Part shown: positions 1 to 10,388 of the stretch, piece by piece | How the letters are laid out: every line of letters starts with the position of its first letter | How positions within the stretch are numbered: the first letter of the stretch is position 1 | Origin: Gallionellales bacterium GWA2_60_18 | Lineage (GTDB): Bacteria > Pseudomonadota > Gammaproteobacteria > Burkholderiales > Gallionellaceae | Assembly (NCBI GenBank): GCA_001801105.1 | Contig: MGWS01000026.1 | Span: 100,323-164,322 of the forward strand | Length of the DNA stretch: 64,000 nucleotides | Direction: 5' to 3' | The notes under the pieces: generated by a model | The model's input: only the letters and a program-made list of their open reading frames with translations | Databases searched by the model: none | Told to the model about the DNA's origin: nothing | Program-made: the position numbers and the translations under genes

Positions 1-2
1 TC

Positions 3-503
3 GACGAACGCGTGCCTGATCCCGCTTCCGCACCCGACGAGGTGAAGCGCCACGACTGGCAGCGCGCGCTGGATTACATGGGCTTGCAGGCGAATACGCC
101 TATCAATGAAATCAATATCGACAAGGTGTTCATCGGTTCCTGCACCAATGGGCGCATCGAAGATATGCGCGCCGCCGCCGCGGTGGCCAAGGGCAGGAAG
201 GTCGCGCCCAACGTCAAGCTGGCGATGGTGGTGCCCGGCTCCGGCCTGGTAAAACAACAGGCCGAACAGGAAGGACTGGACAAGGTGTTCATCGAGGCGG
301 GCTTCGAGTGGCGCGATCCGGGCTGCTCGATGTGCCTGGCGATGAACGATGACAGGCTGGAGCCGGGCGAACGCTGTGCCTCGACCTCCAACCGCAATTT
401 CGAGGGGCGGCAGGGGCAGGGTGGCCGCACCCATCTGGTGAGTCCGGAGATGGCGGCCGCAGCGGCGATCGCCGGGCATTTCGTGGACGTGAGCAAACTC
501 TAA
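3..503 (+). CDS. leuC: 3-isopropylmalate dehydratase large subunit, C-terminal part (LeuC)
   Basis: This is the C-terminal part of the aconitase-family enzyme that, with LeuD, isomerises 2-isopropylmalate to 3-isopropylmalate in leucine synthesis. The gene enters the window from the left; the frame is open from base 3, and the GTG at 12 is only an internal valine. The three iron-sulfur cluster cysteines are visible in [13 protein letters not shown] and in the CSMC of [11 protein letters not shown]. The end of the protein (NRNFEGRQG, then a [17 protein letters not shown] tail) is typical of LeuC. A small lipoprotein gene and leuD follow directly. Family assignment is secure; only the missing N-terminus limits the call. 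Confidence 0.95.
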   Translation, partial: DERVPDPASAPDEVKRHDWQRALDYMGLQANTPINEINIDKVFIGSCTNGRIEDMRAAAAVAKGRKVAPNVKLAMVVPGSGLVKQQAEQEGLDKVFIEAGFEWRDPGCSMCLAMNDDRLEPGERCASTSNRNFEGRQGQGGRTHLVSPEMAAAAAIAGHFVDVSKL

Positions 504-513
504 GGAGACGAAG

Positions 514-633
514 ATGAGAAAGATGGCTTTGTTATTGGCCGCATTGATGCTGGCCGGTTGCAACACCATGGAAGGGCTGGGCAAGGACATCCAGAAGGGC
601 GGCGAAGAATTGGAAAAGGCGGCGACAAAGTAA
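514..633 (+). CDS. entericidin A/B-family small lipoprotein
   Basis: A 39-residue ORF starting [19 protein letters not shown]. It has a short charged start, a hydrophobic stretch and a lipobox ending LAGC at Cys16, so it should be a lipid-anchored envelope peptide. The mature part, [20 protein letters not shown], is the GKDI..GGE pattern of entericidin-like peptides (EcnA/EcnB family). A strong Shine-Dalgarno (AAGGAGA) lies just upstream. It sits between leuC and leuD and its stop overlaps the leuD start (TAATG), so it is co-transcribed with the leucine genes. Entericidins were described as an antidote/toxin pair; only one copy is seen here and its role is not evident from the sequence. Confidence 0.85.
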   Translation: MRKMALLLAALMLAGCNTMEGLGKDIQKGGEELEKAATK

Positions 634-1271
634 TGCGTAAATTCACCTTGCTCGAGGGGCTGGTCGCGCCGCTGGATCGCGCCAACGTCGATACCGATGC
701 CATCATCCCCAAGCAGTTCCTGAAGTCGATCAAGCGCTCCGGCTTCGGCCCGAATGCGTTCGACGAATGGCGCTATCTCGACCACGGCGAGCCGGGCATG
801 GACAATAGCAAGCGCCCGCTGAACCCGGACTTCGTGCTGAACCAGCCGCGCTATCAGGACTCGCAGATATTGCTGGCACGCGAGAACTTCGGCTGCGGTT
901 CTTCGCGCGAACACGCGCCCTGGGCGCTGGAAGACTACGGTTTCCGCGTCATCATCGCGCCGAGCTACGCCGACATCTTCTTCAACAACTGCTTCAAGAA
1001 CGGCCTGCTGCCGATCCGGCTGGATGCCGCTGTCGTGGATGCGCTGTTCAAGGCGGTGGAGGGCAATGCTGGCTACAAGCTCAAGATCGATCTGGAACAG
1101 CAGACCATCACTGCGCCCGACGGCACGGTGTACCAGTTCGAAGTGGACGCCTTCCGCAAGCATTGCCTGTTGAACGGGCTGGACGACATCGGCCTGACCC
1201 TGCAGCATGTGGACGACATCAAGGCGTTCGAGGAAAAACACCGCGCGGCGCAGCCGTGGCTGTACGCTTGA
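633..1271 (+). CDS. leuD: 3-isopropylmalate dehydratase small subunit (LeuD)
   Basis: The 212-residue small subunit of isopropylmalate isomerase, which forms the swivelling domain that completes the LeuC active site. The protein opens [20 protein letters not shown] and carries [11 protein letters not shown] and the [14 protein letters not shown] signature of the family. Its length equals the usual LeuD. The start chosen is the ATG at 633, which overlaps the stop of the entericidin gene by one base; an in-frame upstream extension reads through that lipoprotein in another frame and is not credible. It is part of a leuC-(lipoprotein)-leuD-leuB cluster. Confidence 0.97.
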   Translation: MRKFTLLEGLVAPLDRANVDTDAIIPKQFLKSIKRSGFGPNAFDEWRYLDHGEPGMDNSKRPLNPDFVLNQPRYQDSQILLARENFGCGSSREHAPWALEDYGFRVIIAPSYADIFFNNCFKNGLLPIRLDAAVVDALFKAVEGNAGYKLKIDLEQQTITAPDGTVYQFEVDAFRKHCLLNGLDDIGLTLQHVDDIKAFEEKHRAAQPWLYA

Positions 1272-1280
1272 AATAAATAT

Positions 1281-1358
1281 GTAGGTTGGGTTAGCACGCA
1301 GTGCGTAACCCAACATTGCAATCGTTGGGTTACGGCCTGTCGGCCTAACCCAACCTAC
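1281..1358. repeat. GTAGGTTGGGTTAG-type palindromic repeat between leuD and leuB
   Basis: The outer arms GTAGGTTGGGTTAG (1281-1294) and CTAACCCAACCTAC (1345-1358) are exact reverse complements. Inside them are a further TAACCCAAC and a GTTGGGTTA, so the element can fold as one long or two short hairpins. It fills most of the 113-base gap upstream of leuB. It resembles widely scattered REP/MITE-like extragenic palindromes. It could affect leuB expression by mRNA folding, but no U-run follows that would make it a clear terminator. Confidence 0.8.
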
Positions 1359-1384
1359 GGTAGATTTTAGACGGGAAAGCAAAA

Positions 1385-2449
1385 ATGAAAATTGCAGTAT
1401 TGCCGGGTGACGGCATCGGACCGGAGATCGTTGCGCAAGCCACCAAGGTGCTGGAGGCTCTACGCCGTGACGGCATGAAGATCGAGATGGAACAAGCGCC
1501 CATCGGCGGCGCGGGCTACGAGGCGGCGGGTGACCCATTGCCGGATGCAACGCTGGCTCTCGCCAAAGCTTCTGATGCTGTGCTGCTGGGAGCGGTGGGC
1601 GACTGGAAGTACGATACGCTGCCGCGCGACAAGCGCCCCGAGCGCGGCCTGCTGCGCATCCGCAAGGAACTCGGCCTGTTCGCCAACCTGCGTCCGGCGC
1701 TGCTGTATCCCGAACTGGCTTCCGCCTCCACGCTGAAACCGGAAGTGGTGTCCGGGCTGGACATCATGATCGTGCGCGAACTCACCGGCGACGTGTATTT
1801 CGGCCAGCCGCGCGGCATCAGTACCTTGCCGAACGGCGAGCGCGAAGGCGTCAACACCATGCGCTACTGCGAATCGGAGATACGCCGCATCGGCCACGTC
1901 GCGTTCCGCATCGCGATGAAGCGCAACAAGAAGGTGTGTTCGATAGACAAGGCCAACGTGCTGGAGACTACCGAGTTGTGGCGCCAGGTGATGATTGAAA
2001 TCGCCAAGGAGTATCCAGAAGTCGAACTGAGCCACATGTACGTGGATAACGCGGCGATGCAGCTGGTGCGCGCACCTAAGCAGTTCGACGTGATGGTCAC
2101 CGGCAACATCTTCGGCGATATCCTGTCGGACGAGGCATCGATGCTGACCGGCTCCATCGGCATGCTGCCATCCGCCTCGCTGGACGCGAACAACAAGGGC
2201 ATGTATGAGCCCAGCCACGGCTCCGCGCCCGACATCGCGGGCAAGGATGTGGCCAATCCGCTGGCGACCGTCCTGTCGGTGGCGATGATGCTGCGCTACA
2301 CCTTCAATGATGAAACCAGCGCAACCCGCATCGAGAATGCGGTGAAGAAGGCGCTGGCGCAGGGCTACCGCACGGCGGACATCTACACCGAAGGTTGCAG
2401 CAAGGTCGGTTGTGCAGCGATGGGCGATGCGGTGGTTAAAAGCTTGTAG
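1385..2449 (+). CDS. leuB: 3-isopropylmalate dehydrogenase (LeuB)
   Basis: A 354-residue NAD-dependent beta-decarboxylating dehydrogenase that oxidises 3-isopropylmalate to the keto acid leading to leucine. It starts [16 protein letters not shown], the family N-terminus. It has the substrate arginines in [15 protein letters not shown], the catalytic Tyr in VYFGQPRG, the catalytic lysine region [15 protein letters not shown], the metal-binding [15 protein letters not shown] and the NAD-binding [14 protein letters not shown]. The length is normal. The stop codon TAG lies inside a palindromic repeat that runs into the gap before asd. It follows leuC and leuD in pathway order. Confidence 0.98.
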   Translation: MKIAVLPGDGIGPEIVAQATKVLEALRRDGMKIEMEQAPIGGAGYEAAGDPLPDATLALAKASDAVLLGAVGDWKYDTLPRDKRPERGLLRIRKELGLFANLRPALLYPELASASTLKPEVVSGLDIMIVRELTGDVYFGQPRGISTLPNGEREGVNTMRYCESEIRRIGHVAFRIAMKRNKKVCSIDKANVLETTELWRQVMIEIAKEYPEVELSHMYVDNAAMQLVRAPKQFDVMVTGNIFGDILSDEASMLTGSIGMLPSASLDANNKGMYEPSHGSAPDIAGKDVANPLATVLSVAMMLRYTFNDETSATRIENAVKKALAQGYRTADIYTEGCSKVGCAAMGDAVVKSL

Positions 2450-2515
2450 CTCGTAGCTGGTAGCGTGTAGCCATGCAGGTTTTGCTACTCGCTACAAGCT
2501 ACCGGCTACCAGCTT
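2439..2515. repeat. GTAGCT-rich imperfect inverted repeat overlapping the leuB stop
   Basis: The left arm (2439-2471) and right arm (2484-2515) are near reverse complements about 32 bases long, built from repeated GTAGC/GCTAC units (for example AGCTGGTAGC against GCTACCAGCT). The left arm contains the last codons and the TAG stop of leuB. The element ends about 20 bases before the asd start. A long hairpin here could protect the leuB mRNA end or reduce read-through into asd. No poly-T tail is present, so it is not a standard terminator. Confidence 0.75.
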
Positions 2516-2535
2516 AATTATTTGAGAGAGAAAAA

Positions 2536-3558
<1,023 letters not shown>

Positions 3559-3632
3559 AAACATTATTAGCTTGTGCGGATAACTCCATGATGTTATTTT
3601 ATTTGCCAAATGAATAGAGTGAGGGTGGTAGC

Positions 3633-6329
3633 GTGCGTACATCACTGGTAAAACTGATTGGGTTCATCTTTGCCTTGACGCTTTCCGCGACCGCGTCCGC
3701 CATCGGGCTGGGCGGAATAAGCGTGGATTCCGCGCTGGGGCAACCGCTCAACGCAAATATCGAACTGGTGGCGGTCAGCAATGCCGAGAAAACCAGTCTG
3801 ATCGCGCGCCTTGCCTCGCCCGATGTCTATGCGGGCGCAGGACTCGAATACCCCTACGGCAACAAATTCACCTTCGAAATCGAGAGCCATGCGAACGGCG
3901 AGCCTTATCTCAAGGTGAGCAGCGCACAGCCGGTCAACGACCCCTTCGTTAGTTTGCTGGTCGAGTTGACCTGGTCGTCCGGCAAGTTGTTGCGCGAATA
4001 TACTTTCCTGCTGGATCCGCCGGGATATGTTGCGGAACAGCCGAAGCAGGCGGAGATGATGCCGGTCGCGCCGGTCGCGCAAGCTATGCCGGATGAGGCT
4101 GCGCCAGTTGCCGCTGCACCGGCTGAGGTCGCGCCGACCGAGAGCCAGCCGGCTCCCGAACAGATGGAAGCCGCAGCCGACAAGATGGCTGAGGAGCCAG
4201 CCGAGAAACCGGCCGCCGTGAAACAACCGGCCGCGCCGGCCAAACCTTCCGCTCCGGCGCCGATGGCGGAAAAACCCGCTCCCGATAACATCACCGTCCA
4301 GCGCGGCGACACCCTGAGCAAGATCGCGGCGCAGTACAAGCCGGCGGACGTGAGTCTGGAACGTATGCTGGTGGCGCTGTATCGCGCCAATGCCGACCAG
4401 TTCGACGGCAAGAACATGAACCGCATCAGAACCGGCAAGATACTGCGGTTGCCTGACCAGAATGAACTGACGGGTGTTGTGCAGTCCGCGGCGGTGAAGG
4501 AAATCCGCGTGCAGACCGAAGACTGGAATGCTTACCGGCAGAAACTGTCCGGCGCAGCCACTGTCAGCACCAAGCCGCAGGAAGCCAAACAGGCGGCCAG
4601 CGGCAAGATCACCAGTTCGGTGATCGACAAGGCGCCGGTTGCCAAGGAATCCGCCAAGGAAGTGCTGAAACTGTCCAGGGGCGAAGCGCCGGGTGACAAG
4701 GCTGCCGGTGGCAAGACCATGTCCGCGCAGGACAAAAAGAATGCCGCACAGGAAGACGCCATCGCCAAGTCCAAGGCATTGAAGGAAGAGCAGACGCGCA
4801 CCGCGTTGTTGCAGAAGAACATGGAGGACATGAAGCGCCTCGCGCAGCTGAAGTCCGAGGCTGCTGCGGCGGCGAAGGGCAAACCGGCCGACAAGAGTAC
4901 GCCCGCCATGTCGGCAGCACCGGCTTCCGCTGTGGCTGCGGCCGGAACAACCAAGCCCAAGGCAGACAAACCGAAAGCGGCTGACAAGAAGCCAGTCGAC
5001 AAGCCCACGCCAGCCGACAAGCCGAAGCCCAAGGTGGTCGTGGCAGAGCCGTCCTTGCTGGACGAGCCGCTTTATCTTGCCGTCGGTGCGGCAGTCCTGC
5101 TCGGTCTCGGTGGCGCCGGTTTCATGCTGGCCCGTCGCAGGAAGGCGAAGACGCCTGCCGCACAGGCGGTTGTTGAGGAAGAAGTCGGCTCTACCACCGG
5201 GCAACTGACCGCTCCTGTAGCGCCGTCTCCCGATACCGGGGATTTCACCGCCATGGCTGATGCCGATGCGGCGGCTGAAGCACAACCGTCGGATGACGTC
5301 GACCCGATCAGCGAAGCGGACCTGTTCCTCAATTTCGGACGCGATGCGCAAGCCGAGGAGATACTCAAGGAAGCTTTGCGCAATACCCCGAACAATCACC
5401 AGATACATCTCAAGTTGTTGGGTATCTACGCCAACCGCAAGGACGTGAACTCCTTCTCGTCCATCGCGCGCCAGTTGCACGATACCGGCGATGAGGTGGC
5501 GTGGCAGCAGGCCGCTGCCATGGGACGCAGGATCGATCCGGGCAACCCGATGTACGGCAGCGAGGGAAGCATGGAGGACGCCGACAGTGCGACCATGCAG
5601 ACGGCGGCCATCGGCGGTGCGGTTCCGGACTTCATGCAGGACGAAACCCCCGCAGCGCAGGAAACTGTCGCACCGGTTGTCGACTTCGATCTGGGCGCGC
5701 CGGCCGAGCCGGTGCAAGAGGAGGTGCGCGGTTCGGAACAGACCATGATCCTGTCGCCATCCGATATGGCCGCAGCGCAGGCGGAGGCCATGGATTTCGA
5801 TATCACCTCGACCATCCCGCCTGCCAGCGCGCCGGCAATGGATTTTGAAGATGTTGCTGTTTCAGCGCCAGCCGTCGCCGAGCCGGCTGAGGCCGCGGCG
5901 CCTAATTTGGATGACCTGATCTTCGATGTGACCTCCACTCATGCGCCTGCGCCGGAGGCGCAGCCGGAAGAGATCAAGCCTGTCCCGGCCGCAGCGGCAG
6001 AGGATGGCGGAATGGAATTCACGCTGGACTTCCCGGTCGAGGAAGCAGCCCCAGCGCCCGCAACGCAAGCTGCCGACACCGGATTGGCCGGCATTACCCT
6101 GAATCTGGACGAGGAGGATCTGTCACCGCTCGAACCCCAGGCAGAAGCCGCTCCGGCGGAAGTCAGGGACGAGCATTGGCACGAGGTCGCCACCAAGCTC
6201 GATCTGGCCAAGGCCTATCAGGAAATGGGCGATGCGACCGGCGCGCGCGAGATTCTCGAAGAAGTGCTGGCCGAGGGCGATGCGGGGCAACGCGAGGCCG
6301 CTCAGGCCATGCTCGACCAACTCGGGTAA
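3633..6329 (+). CDS. fimV: FimV-family polar hub protein with LysM domain
   Basis: An 898-residue FimV/HubP-type inner-membrane protein, which in relatives binds peptidoglycan and organises type IV pili or polar assemblies. In order: a signal-like hydrophobic start (LIGFIFALTLSATASAIG), the conserved N-domain (GQPLNANIELVAVSNAEK), a Pro/Ala-rich stretch, a LysM motif at about residues 217-268 (NITVQRGDTLSKIA), a Lys/Ala-rich region, one membrane segment at about 479-500 followed by ARRRK, a long acidic cytoplasmic part, and the C-terminal FimV motif at about 850-898 (LDLAKAYQEMGDATGARE). The start is a GTG; no better ATG precedes the signal-like segment. The low-complexity middle is normal for the family. 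Confidence 0.93.
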   Translation: MRTSLVKLIGFIFALTLSATASAIGLGGISVDSALGQPLNANIELVAVSNAEKTSLIARLASPDVYAGAGLEYPYGNKFTFEIESHANGEPYLKVSSAQPVNDPFVSLLVELTWSSGKLLREYTFLLDPPGYVAEQPKQAEMMPVAPVAQAMPDEAAPVAAAPAEVAPTESQPAPEQMEAAADKMAEEPAEKPAAVKQPAAPAKPSAPAPMAEKPAPDNITVQRGDTLSKIAAQYKPADVSLERMLVALYRANADQFDGKNMNRIRTGKILRLPDQNELTGVVQSAAVKEIRVQTEDWNAYRQKLSGAATVSTKPQEAKQAASGKITSSVIDKAPVAKESAKEVLKLSRGEAPGDKAAGGKTMSAQDKKNAAQEDAIAKSKALKEEQTRTALLQKNMEDMKRLAQLKSEAAAAAKGKPADKSTPAMSAAPASAVAAAGTTKPKADKPKAADKKPVDKPTPADKPKPKVVVAEPSLLDEPLYLAVGAAVLLGLGGAGFMLARRRKAKTPAAQAVVEEEVGSTTGQLTAPVAPSPDTGDFTAMADADAAAEAQPSDDVDPISEADLFLNFGRDAQAEEILKEALRNTPNNHQIHLKLLGIYANRKDVNSFSSIARQLHDTGDEVAWQQAAAMGRRIDPGNPMYGSEGSMEDADSATMQTAAIGGAVPDFMQDETPAAQETVAPVVDFDLGAPAEPVQEEVRGSEQTMILSPSDMAAAQAEAMDFDITSTIPPASAPAMDFEDVAVSAPAVAEPAEAAAPNLDDLIFDVTSTHAPAPEAQPEEIKPVPAAAAEDGGMEFTLDFPVEEAAPAPATQAADTGLAGITLNLDEEDLSPLEPQAEAAPAEVRDEHWHEVATKLDLAKAYQEMGDATGAREILEEVLAEGDAGQREAAQAMLDQLG

Positions 6330-6346
6330 TCTTATGTGCTCCAAGG

Positions 6347-6379
6347 CGGCAGCCCGCTACCGGGCTGCCGTTTCATTTT
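6347..6379 (+). terminator. probable rho-independent terminator after fimV
   Basis: A perfect 10-base-pair GC-rich stem, CGGCAGCCCG (6347-6356) and CGGGCTGCCG (6361-6370), closes a 4-base loop and is followed by TTTCATTTT. It begins 18 bases after the fimV stop and ends about 10 bases before the next gene's ATG. The T-tract is interrupted, so partial read-through into the EcfT-like gene and truA is likely. Confidence 0.7.
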
Positions 6380-6389
6380 GGAACTTCCT

Positions 6390-6998
6390 ATGACGCTCCA
6401 TCCCGCCGCGCAAATCCTGACCTGGGGCCTGCTGGTCGCAGCCATGCAGATGCTGGCGCTGGCGCCTCTGTTGGCCGTAGTCCTGCCGGTCATGCTATTC
6501 ACGCTTGCCGTATCCCGCCACAAATTCATCCAGTTGCTGCGCCGCACCCGCTGGATCATGCTGTCGCTGTTGCTGATCTACGCATGGAGTACGCCCGGTG
6601 CACCGCTGTTTGAAATGCTGGGCGGGTTCAGCCCGAGCCGCGAAGGGTTGAGCGACGGGGTGTTGCAGCTCACCCGTTTGCTGGCCGCGCTGGCCGGGTT
6701 GGCGATATTGCTCGACCGGCTGCACCGCCAGGCATTGATCGCGGGTCTCCATACATTGTTCGCGCCGCTGCGCTGGTTCGGGCTGTCGCGCGAGCGCATC
6801 GCGGTGCGGCTCGCGCTGACGCTGCACTATGCCGAGGTCACCATGCTGCGCAAGACCGGCTGGCAGGATGCCATGCGCAACTTGTTCGAGCCGCATGGCG
6901 AAACCGAACGGCACCTGGAGTTGCCGCTGTATCGTTTCGGCATCGGCGACGTACTGTTGCTGACGATCGCTACGGCCTTGTTGTGGCTGGCCTCATGA
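6390..6998 (+). CDS. CbiQ/EcfT-like integral membrane protein
   Basis: A 202-residue protein with several hydrophobic segments near both ends (starting MTLHPAAQILTWGLLVAAMQ, ending with a [14 protein letters not shown] helix). The middle carries RHKFIQLLRRTRWIMLSLLLIYAW and a cytoplasmic-type segment (ILLDRLHRQALIAGLHTLFAPLRW). This layout resembles the transmembrane T component of energy-coupling-factor or cobalt transporters, but no ATPase or substrate-binding gene is next to it, so transport is only inferred. The start is the ATG at 6390; an upstream in-frame extension reads through the fimV terminator. Its stop overlaps the truA start (ATGA), indicating coupled translation. Confidence 0.75.
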   Translation: MTLHPAAQILTWGLLVAAMQMLALAPLLAVVLPVMLFTLAVSRHKFIQLLRRTRWIMLSLLLIYAWSTPGAPLFEMLGGFSPSREGLSDGVLQLTRLLAALAGLAILLDRLHRQALIAGLHTLFAPLRWFGLSRERIAVRLALTLHYAEVTMLRKTGWQDAMRNLFEPHGETERHLELPLYRFGIGDVLLLTIATALLWLAS

Positions 6999-7774
6999 CC
7001 AGGATCGCGCTCGGCGTGGAATACGACGGCCGCGCTTACAACGGCTGGCAGAGCCAGCCCGACGTGCCGAACGTGCAGGATGCGCTGCAACGCGCGTTGA
7101 GCGAGGTGGCCGGGGAAAGCATCTCCGTCCTCACGGCTGGGCGTACCGATACCGGGGTGCATGCGCTGGAGCAGGTCATCCATTTCGATACCGCCATCGA
7201 GCGTCCGCTCACCGCCTGGGTGCGCGGCGTGAACGCTTTTTTGCCGAAGGACATCGCCGTGCTGTGGGCGCATCCGGTGCCGGAGGAATTCCACGCGCGC
7301 TTTTCGGCGCATGCGCGCAGTTACCAGTATGTGCTGGTCAACCGGCCCGCGCGCATCGGCGTGCACCAGGGCAAAGTGGGCTGGTTCTATCTGCCGCTGG
7401 ATATGGCGGCGATGCGGCAGGCGGCGGATCATTTGCTGGGTGAGCACGATTTCAGCGCTTTCCGCGCCGCGCAATGCCAGGCCAAATCGTCGGTGAAACA
7501 TCTGAAGCAGCTCGATATAAGCCAGCAGGGCGACACCTTTTTCTTCGACCTGACCGCCAACGCCTTCCTGCATCACATGGTGCGCAACATCGTCGGCTGT
7601 CTGGTGTATGTCGGCAAGGGCAAGCACCCGCCGCAGTGGCTGAAGCAAGTGCTGGAAAGCCGCGACCGCAGTCTTGCCGCGCCGACCTTTGCGCCGGACG
7701 GGCTTTATCTGCGGCATATTCACTACGATCCGAAGTGGGGATTGCCGCAGTCAGCGGTTACAATATCGCCATGA
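6995..7774 (+). CDS. truA: tRNA pseudouridine(38-40) synthase TruA
   Basis: A 259-residue enzyme that isomerises uridines 38-40 in the anticodon stem-loop of many tRNAs. The start [19 protein letters not shown] is the family N-terminus. The catalytic aspartate is about residue 52 in [10 protein letters not shown]. Further family stretches are [25 protein letters not shown] and [19 protein letters not shown]. An upstream GTG at 6983 in frame is less likely than the ATG at 6995, which overlaps the preceding stop. truA directly before trpF is a common arrangement in beta- and gammaproteobacteria. Its stop overlaps the trpF start. Confidence 0.97.
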   Translation: MTRIALGVEYDGRAYNGWQSQPDVPNVQDALQRALSEVAGESISVLTAGRTDTGVHALEQVIHFDTAIERPLTAWVRGVNAFLPKDIAVLWAHPVPEEFHARFSAHARSYQYVLVNRPARIGVHQGKVGWFYLPLDMAAMRQAADHLLGEHDFSAFRAAQCQAKSSVKHLKQLDISQQGDTFFFDLTANAFLHHMVRNIVGCLVYVGKGKHPPQWLKQVLESRDRSLAAPTFAPDGLYLRHIHYDPKWGLPQSAVTISP

Positions 7775-8400
7775 CACGCATCAAAATCTGCGGCATCACC
7801 CGCGAACAGGACATCCAGGCCGCAGCACACAGCGGCGCGGATGCGCTCGGCCTGGTGTTCTACGAGAAGAGCCCGCGCCATGTCACGCTGCAACAGGCTG
7901 CGCGGCTGGCGCGTGCCGTGCCGCCGTTCGTGACGGTGGTCGGCCTGTTCGTCGATTCGTCCGCCGCAGAGGTGCGCGCGGCATTGTCCGCAGTTGCGCT
8001 CGACCTATTGCAGTTCCACGGTGATGAGACGCCGGAGTTCTGCGCGCAGTTCGGCAGGCCGTATCTCAAGGCGATACGGGTGAAAGACGGGGTGGATTTG
8101 GTAGAATGCGCGGCCCGTTACGCCGGTGCGCAGGGCCTGCTGCTCGACGCCTATATCGAAGGCGTGCAGGGCGGCACGGGCGAGTCGTTCGACTGGAAGC
8201 TGATTCCGCGCGACCTGCCGTTGCCGGTGATCCTTTCCGGTGGTCTGCATGCGGGCAATGTGGCGGCAGCGATCAGGCAAGTGCAGCCTTATGCGGTGGA
8301 CGTGTCCAGCGGCGTGGAGGCAAGCAAAGGAATCAAGGATGCGGCGAGGGTCGCCGCGTTCATCAATGAGGTTAGACAGATTGACTTACGACTTTCCTGA
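7771..8400 (+). CDS. trpF: phosphoribosylanthranilate isomerase (TrpF)
   Basis: A 209-residue TIM-barrel enzyme of tryptophan synthesis. It starts [18 protein letters not shown], with the catalytic cysteine in KICGIT. Further barrel motifs are [53 protein letters not shown] and the phosphate-binding [20 protein letters not shown]. Its ATG overlaps the truA stop by 4 bases, and its 3' end overlaps the start region of trpB, so trpF-trpB-trpA are translationally coupled. No trp leader peptide is seen ahead of it; the genes appear to be read from an upstream promoter. Confidence 0.97.
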   Translation: MTRIKICGITREQDIQAAAHSGADALGLVFYEKSPRHVTLQQAARLARAVPPFVTVVGLFVDSSAAEVRAALSAVALDLLQFHGDETPEFCAQFGRPYLKAIRVKDGVDLVECAARYAGAQGLLLDAYIEGVQGGTGESFDWKLIPRDLPLPVILSGGLHAGNVAAAIRQVQPYAVDVSSGVEASKGIKDAARVAAFINEVRQIDLRLS

Positions 8401-9580
8401 TAGCTCCGGCCACTTCGGCCAGTTCGGCGGCATCTATATGGCCGAGACACTGATTCCCGCAGTGGAGGAATTGCGCCAGCAATACCTGCGTTTCCGCGAC
8501 GATCCGGAGTTCAAGGCCGAGTTCGCCTACGAACTGAAGCACTACGTCGGCCGCCCCAGCCCGATCTATTACGCCAAACGGCTGTCGGATGACCTGGGTG
8601 GTGCGCAGATCTACCTGAAGCGCGAAGACCTGAACCACACCGGCGCGCACAAGATCAACAACGCCATCGGCCAGGCGCTCCTTGCAAAAAGAATGGGCAA
8701 GAAGCGCGTGATCGCCGAGACCGGCGCGGGCATGCACGGCGTGGCGACGGCCACCGTGGCGGCACGCTTCGGCATGGAATGCATCGTGTACATGGGCGCG
8801 GAAGACATCCAGCGCCAGGCGCCCAACGTGTTTCGCATGAAGCTGCTCGGCGCCAAGGTGGTGCCGGTGGAGAGCGGCTCGAAGACGCTCAAGGATGCCT
8901 GCAACGAAGCCATCCGCGACTGGGTCACCAATGTTGAAAGCACGTTCTATATCTTCGGCACGGCGGCGGGTCCGCATCCGTATCCGATGATGGTGCGCGA
9001 CTTCCAGTGCGTGATCGGCAACGAGGCCAAGGTGCAGATGCCGGAGATGATCGGGCGTCAGCCGGATGCGGTGATCGCTTGCGTCGGCGGCGGTTCCAAC
9101 GCGATCGGGTTGTTCCATCCCTACATTGAAGTGCCGGAGGTACAGATCATCGGCGTGGAGGCGGGCGGTCACGGCATCGCCAGCGGGTCGCATGCCGCGC
9201 CGCTCACCGGCAACGCCAAGGTCGGCGTGCTGCATGGCAACAAGGTGTATCTGATGCAGGACGAGGACGGCCAGATCATCGAGACCCACTCCATCTCGGC
9301 CGGACTGGATTATCCTGGCGTTGGCCCCGAGCATTGCCTGTTGAAGGACCTCGGCCGCGCGCAATATGTCGCCATCAACGACGATGAAGCGCTGGCCGCG
9401 TTCGACGCGCTGTGCCGTTTCGAGGGCATCATCCCCGCGCTGGAATCCAGCCATGCCTTGGCGCATGCGATGAAGATCGCGCCGGGTATGGCCAAGGACA
9501 AGGTGTTGCTGGTGAACCTGTCCGGTCGCGGTGACAAGGACATGAATACCGTGGCGCGCATCAAGGGAATCACGCTATGA
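8381..9580 (+). CDS. trpB: tryptophan synthase beta chain (TrpB)
   Basis: A PLP enzyme that condenses indole and serine to tryptophan in the TrpA2B2 complex. The core begins [15 protein letters not shown]. The PLP lysine is in [13 protein letters not shown], at about residue 91. The phosphate-binding [12 protein letters not shown] and EAGGHGI follow, and the protein ends [12 protein letters not shown]. Two starts are possible. ATG 8366 (404 residues) has no Shine-Dalgarno. TTG 8381 (399 residues) has GAGG nine bases upstream and gives MTYDFPD, which fits the family N-terminus, so TTG is preferred. Either start lies inside the 3' end of trpF. Confidence 0.95.
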   Translation: MTYDFPDSSGHFGQFGGIYMAETLIPAVEELRQQYLRFRDDPEFKAEFAYELKHYVGRPSPIYYAKRLSDDLGGAQIYLKREDLNHTGAHKINNAIGQALLAKRMGKKRVIAETGAGMHGVATATVAARFGMECIVYMGAEDIQRQAPNVFRMKLLGAKVVPVESGSKTLKDACNEAIRDWVTNVESTFYIFGTAAGPHPYPMMVRDFQCVIGNEAKVQMPEMIGRQPDAVIACVGGGSNAIGLFHPYIEVPEVQIIGVEAGGHGIASGSHAAPLTGNAKVGVLHGNKVYLMQDEDGQIIETHSISAGLDYPGVGPEHCLLKDLGRAQYVAINDDEALAAFDALCRFEGIIPALESSHALAHAMKIAPGMAKDKVLLVNLSGRGDKDMNTVARIKGITL

Positions 9581-10386
9581 GCCGCATCCAGACGACCTTT
9601 GACAGACTGAAGCAGCAACAGCGCAAGGCGCTGATCCCGTTCATCACCGCAGGCGATCCGTCGCAGCGGCTTACCGTGCCGTTGCTGCATGCGCTGGTGA
9701 GCGCAGGCGCGGACGTGCTCGAACTGGGTGTGCCGTTCTCCGACCCGATGGCGGACGGTCCGACCATCCAGCGCGCTTCCGAGCGCGCGCTCAAACAGGG
9801 CATGACGCTGCGCGGCGTGCTGGGCATGGTGGCGGAGTTCCGCAAACAGGATACGACCACACCGGTGGTGCTGATGGGCTACGGCAATCCGATCGAGGCG
9901 ATGGGCTGGGAAGCGTTCGCCCAACGTTGCGCCGAAGTCGGCGTGGACGGTGTGTTGACGGTGGATTTCCCGCCGGAAGAGAGCCACGAAGCGTTCGAGC
10001 ATCTGCAACGCCACGGTATTGCCCCCATCTTCCTGCTCGCGCCGACCACCAACGAGGCGCGAATCGAACAGGTCGCCAAGCTGGCGCGCGGTTATGTGTA
10101 TTACGTCTCGCTCAAGGGCGTGACCGGGGCGGGCAACCTCGACCTGTCCGCCATCGAACAGAAGCTGCCACAGCTGCGCAAGCACATCACCTTACCCATC
10201 GGCGTCGGCTTCGGCATTCGCGATGCCGCAACCGCGCAGGCGGTGGCGAAACTGTGCGACGGCGTGGTGGTCGGCAGCCGCATCGTGCAGGAGATCGAGG
10301 ATTCGCCGGAACAAGACGTGGTTGCCAATGTGAGCAGGCTGGTAAAAGAATTGAGACAGGCCATCGACCAGGCCCAAGGAGAATAG
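9577..10386 (+). CDS. trpA: tryptophan synthase alpha chain (TrpA)
   Basis: A 269-residue TIM-barrel subunit that cleaves indole-3-glycerol phosphate to indole, which is channelled to TrpB. Visible landmarks are [13 protein letters not shown], the catalytic Glu in [18 protein letters not shown], the catalytic Asp region [29 protein letters not shown] and the phosphate loop [12 protein letters not shown]. The ATG overlaps the trpB stop by 4 bases. accD follows 2 bases after its stop, with the AAGGAGA Shine-Dalgarno for accD inside the end of trpA. Confidence 0.97.
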   Translation: MSRIQTTFDRLKQQQRKALIPFITAGDPSQRLTVPLLHALVSAGADVLELGVPFSDPMADGPTIQRASERALKQGMTLRGVLGMVAEFRKQDTTTPVVLMGYGNPIEAMGWEAFAQRCAEVGVDGVLTVDFPPEESHEAFEHLQRHGIAPIFLLAPTTNEARIEQVAKLARGYVYYVSLKGVTGAGNLDLSAIEQKLPQLRKHITLPIGVGFGIRDAATAQAVAKLCDGVVVGSRIVQEIEDSPEQDVVANVSRLVKELRQAIDQAQGE

Positions 10387-10388
10387 AC

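Noticed and set aside
3642..5717. Long minus-strand open frame (691 codons) opposite fimV
   Set aside because: It is the antisense shadow of a GC-rich gene; its translation is Arg/His/Gly-rich with no motif, while the plus strand reads as FimV.
7700..7775. trp leader peptide or attenuator before trpF
   Set aside because: trpF overlaps truA, with no gap, no Trp-rich short ORF and no terminator hairpin.
8240..8380. Longer TrpB N-terminus from 8240
   Set aside because: It would read through the end of trpF in another frame; the family N-terminus YDFPD begins at 8387.
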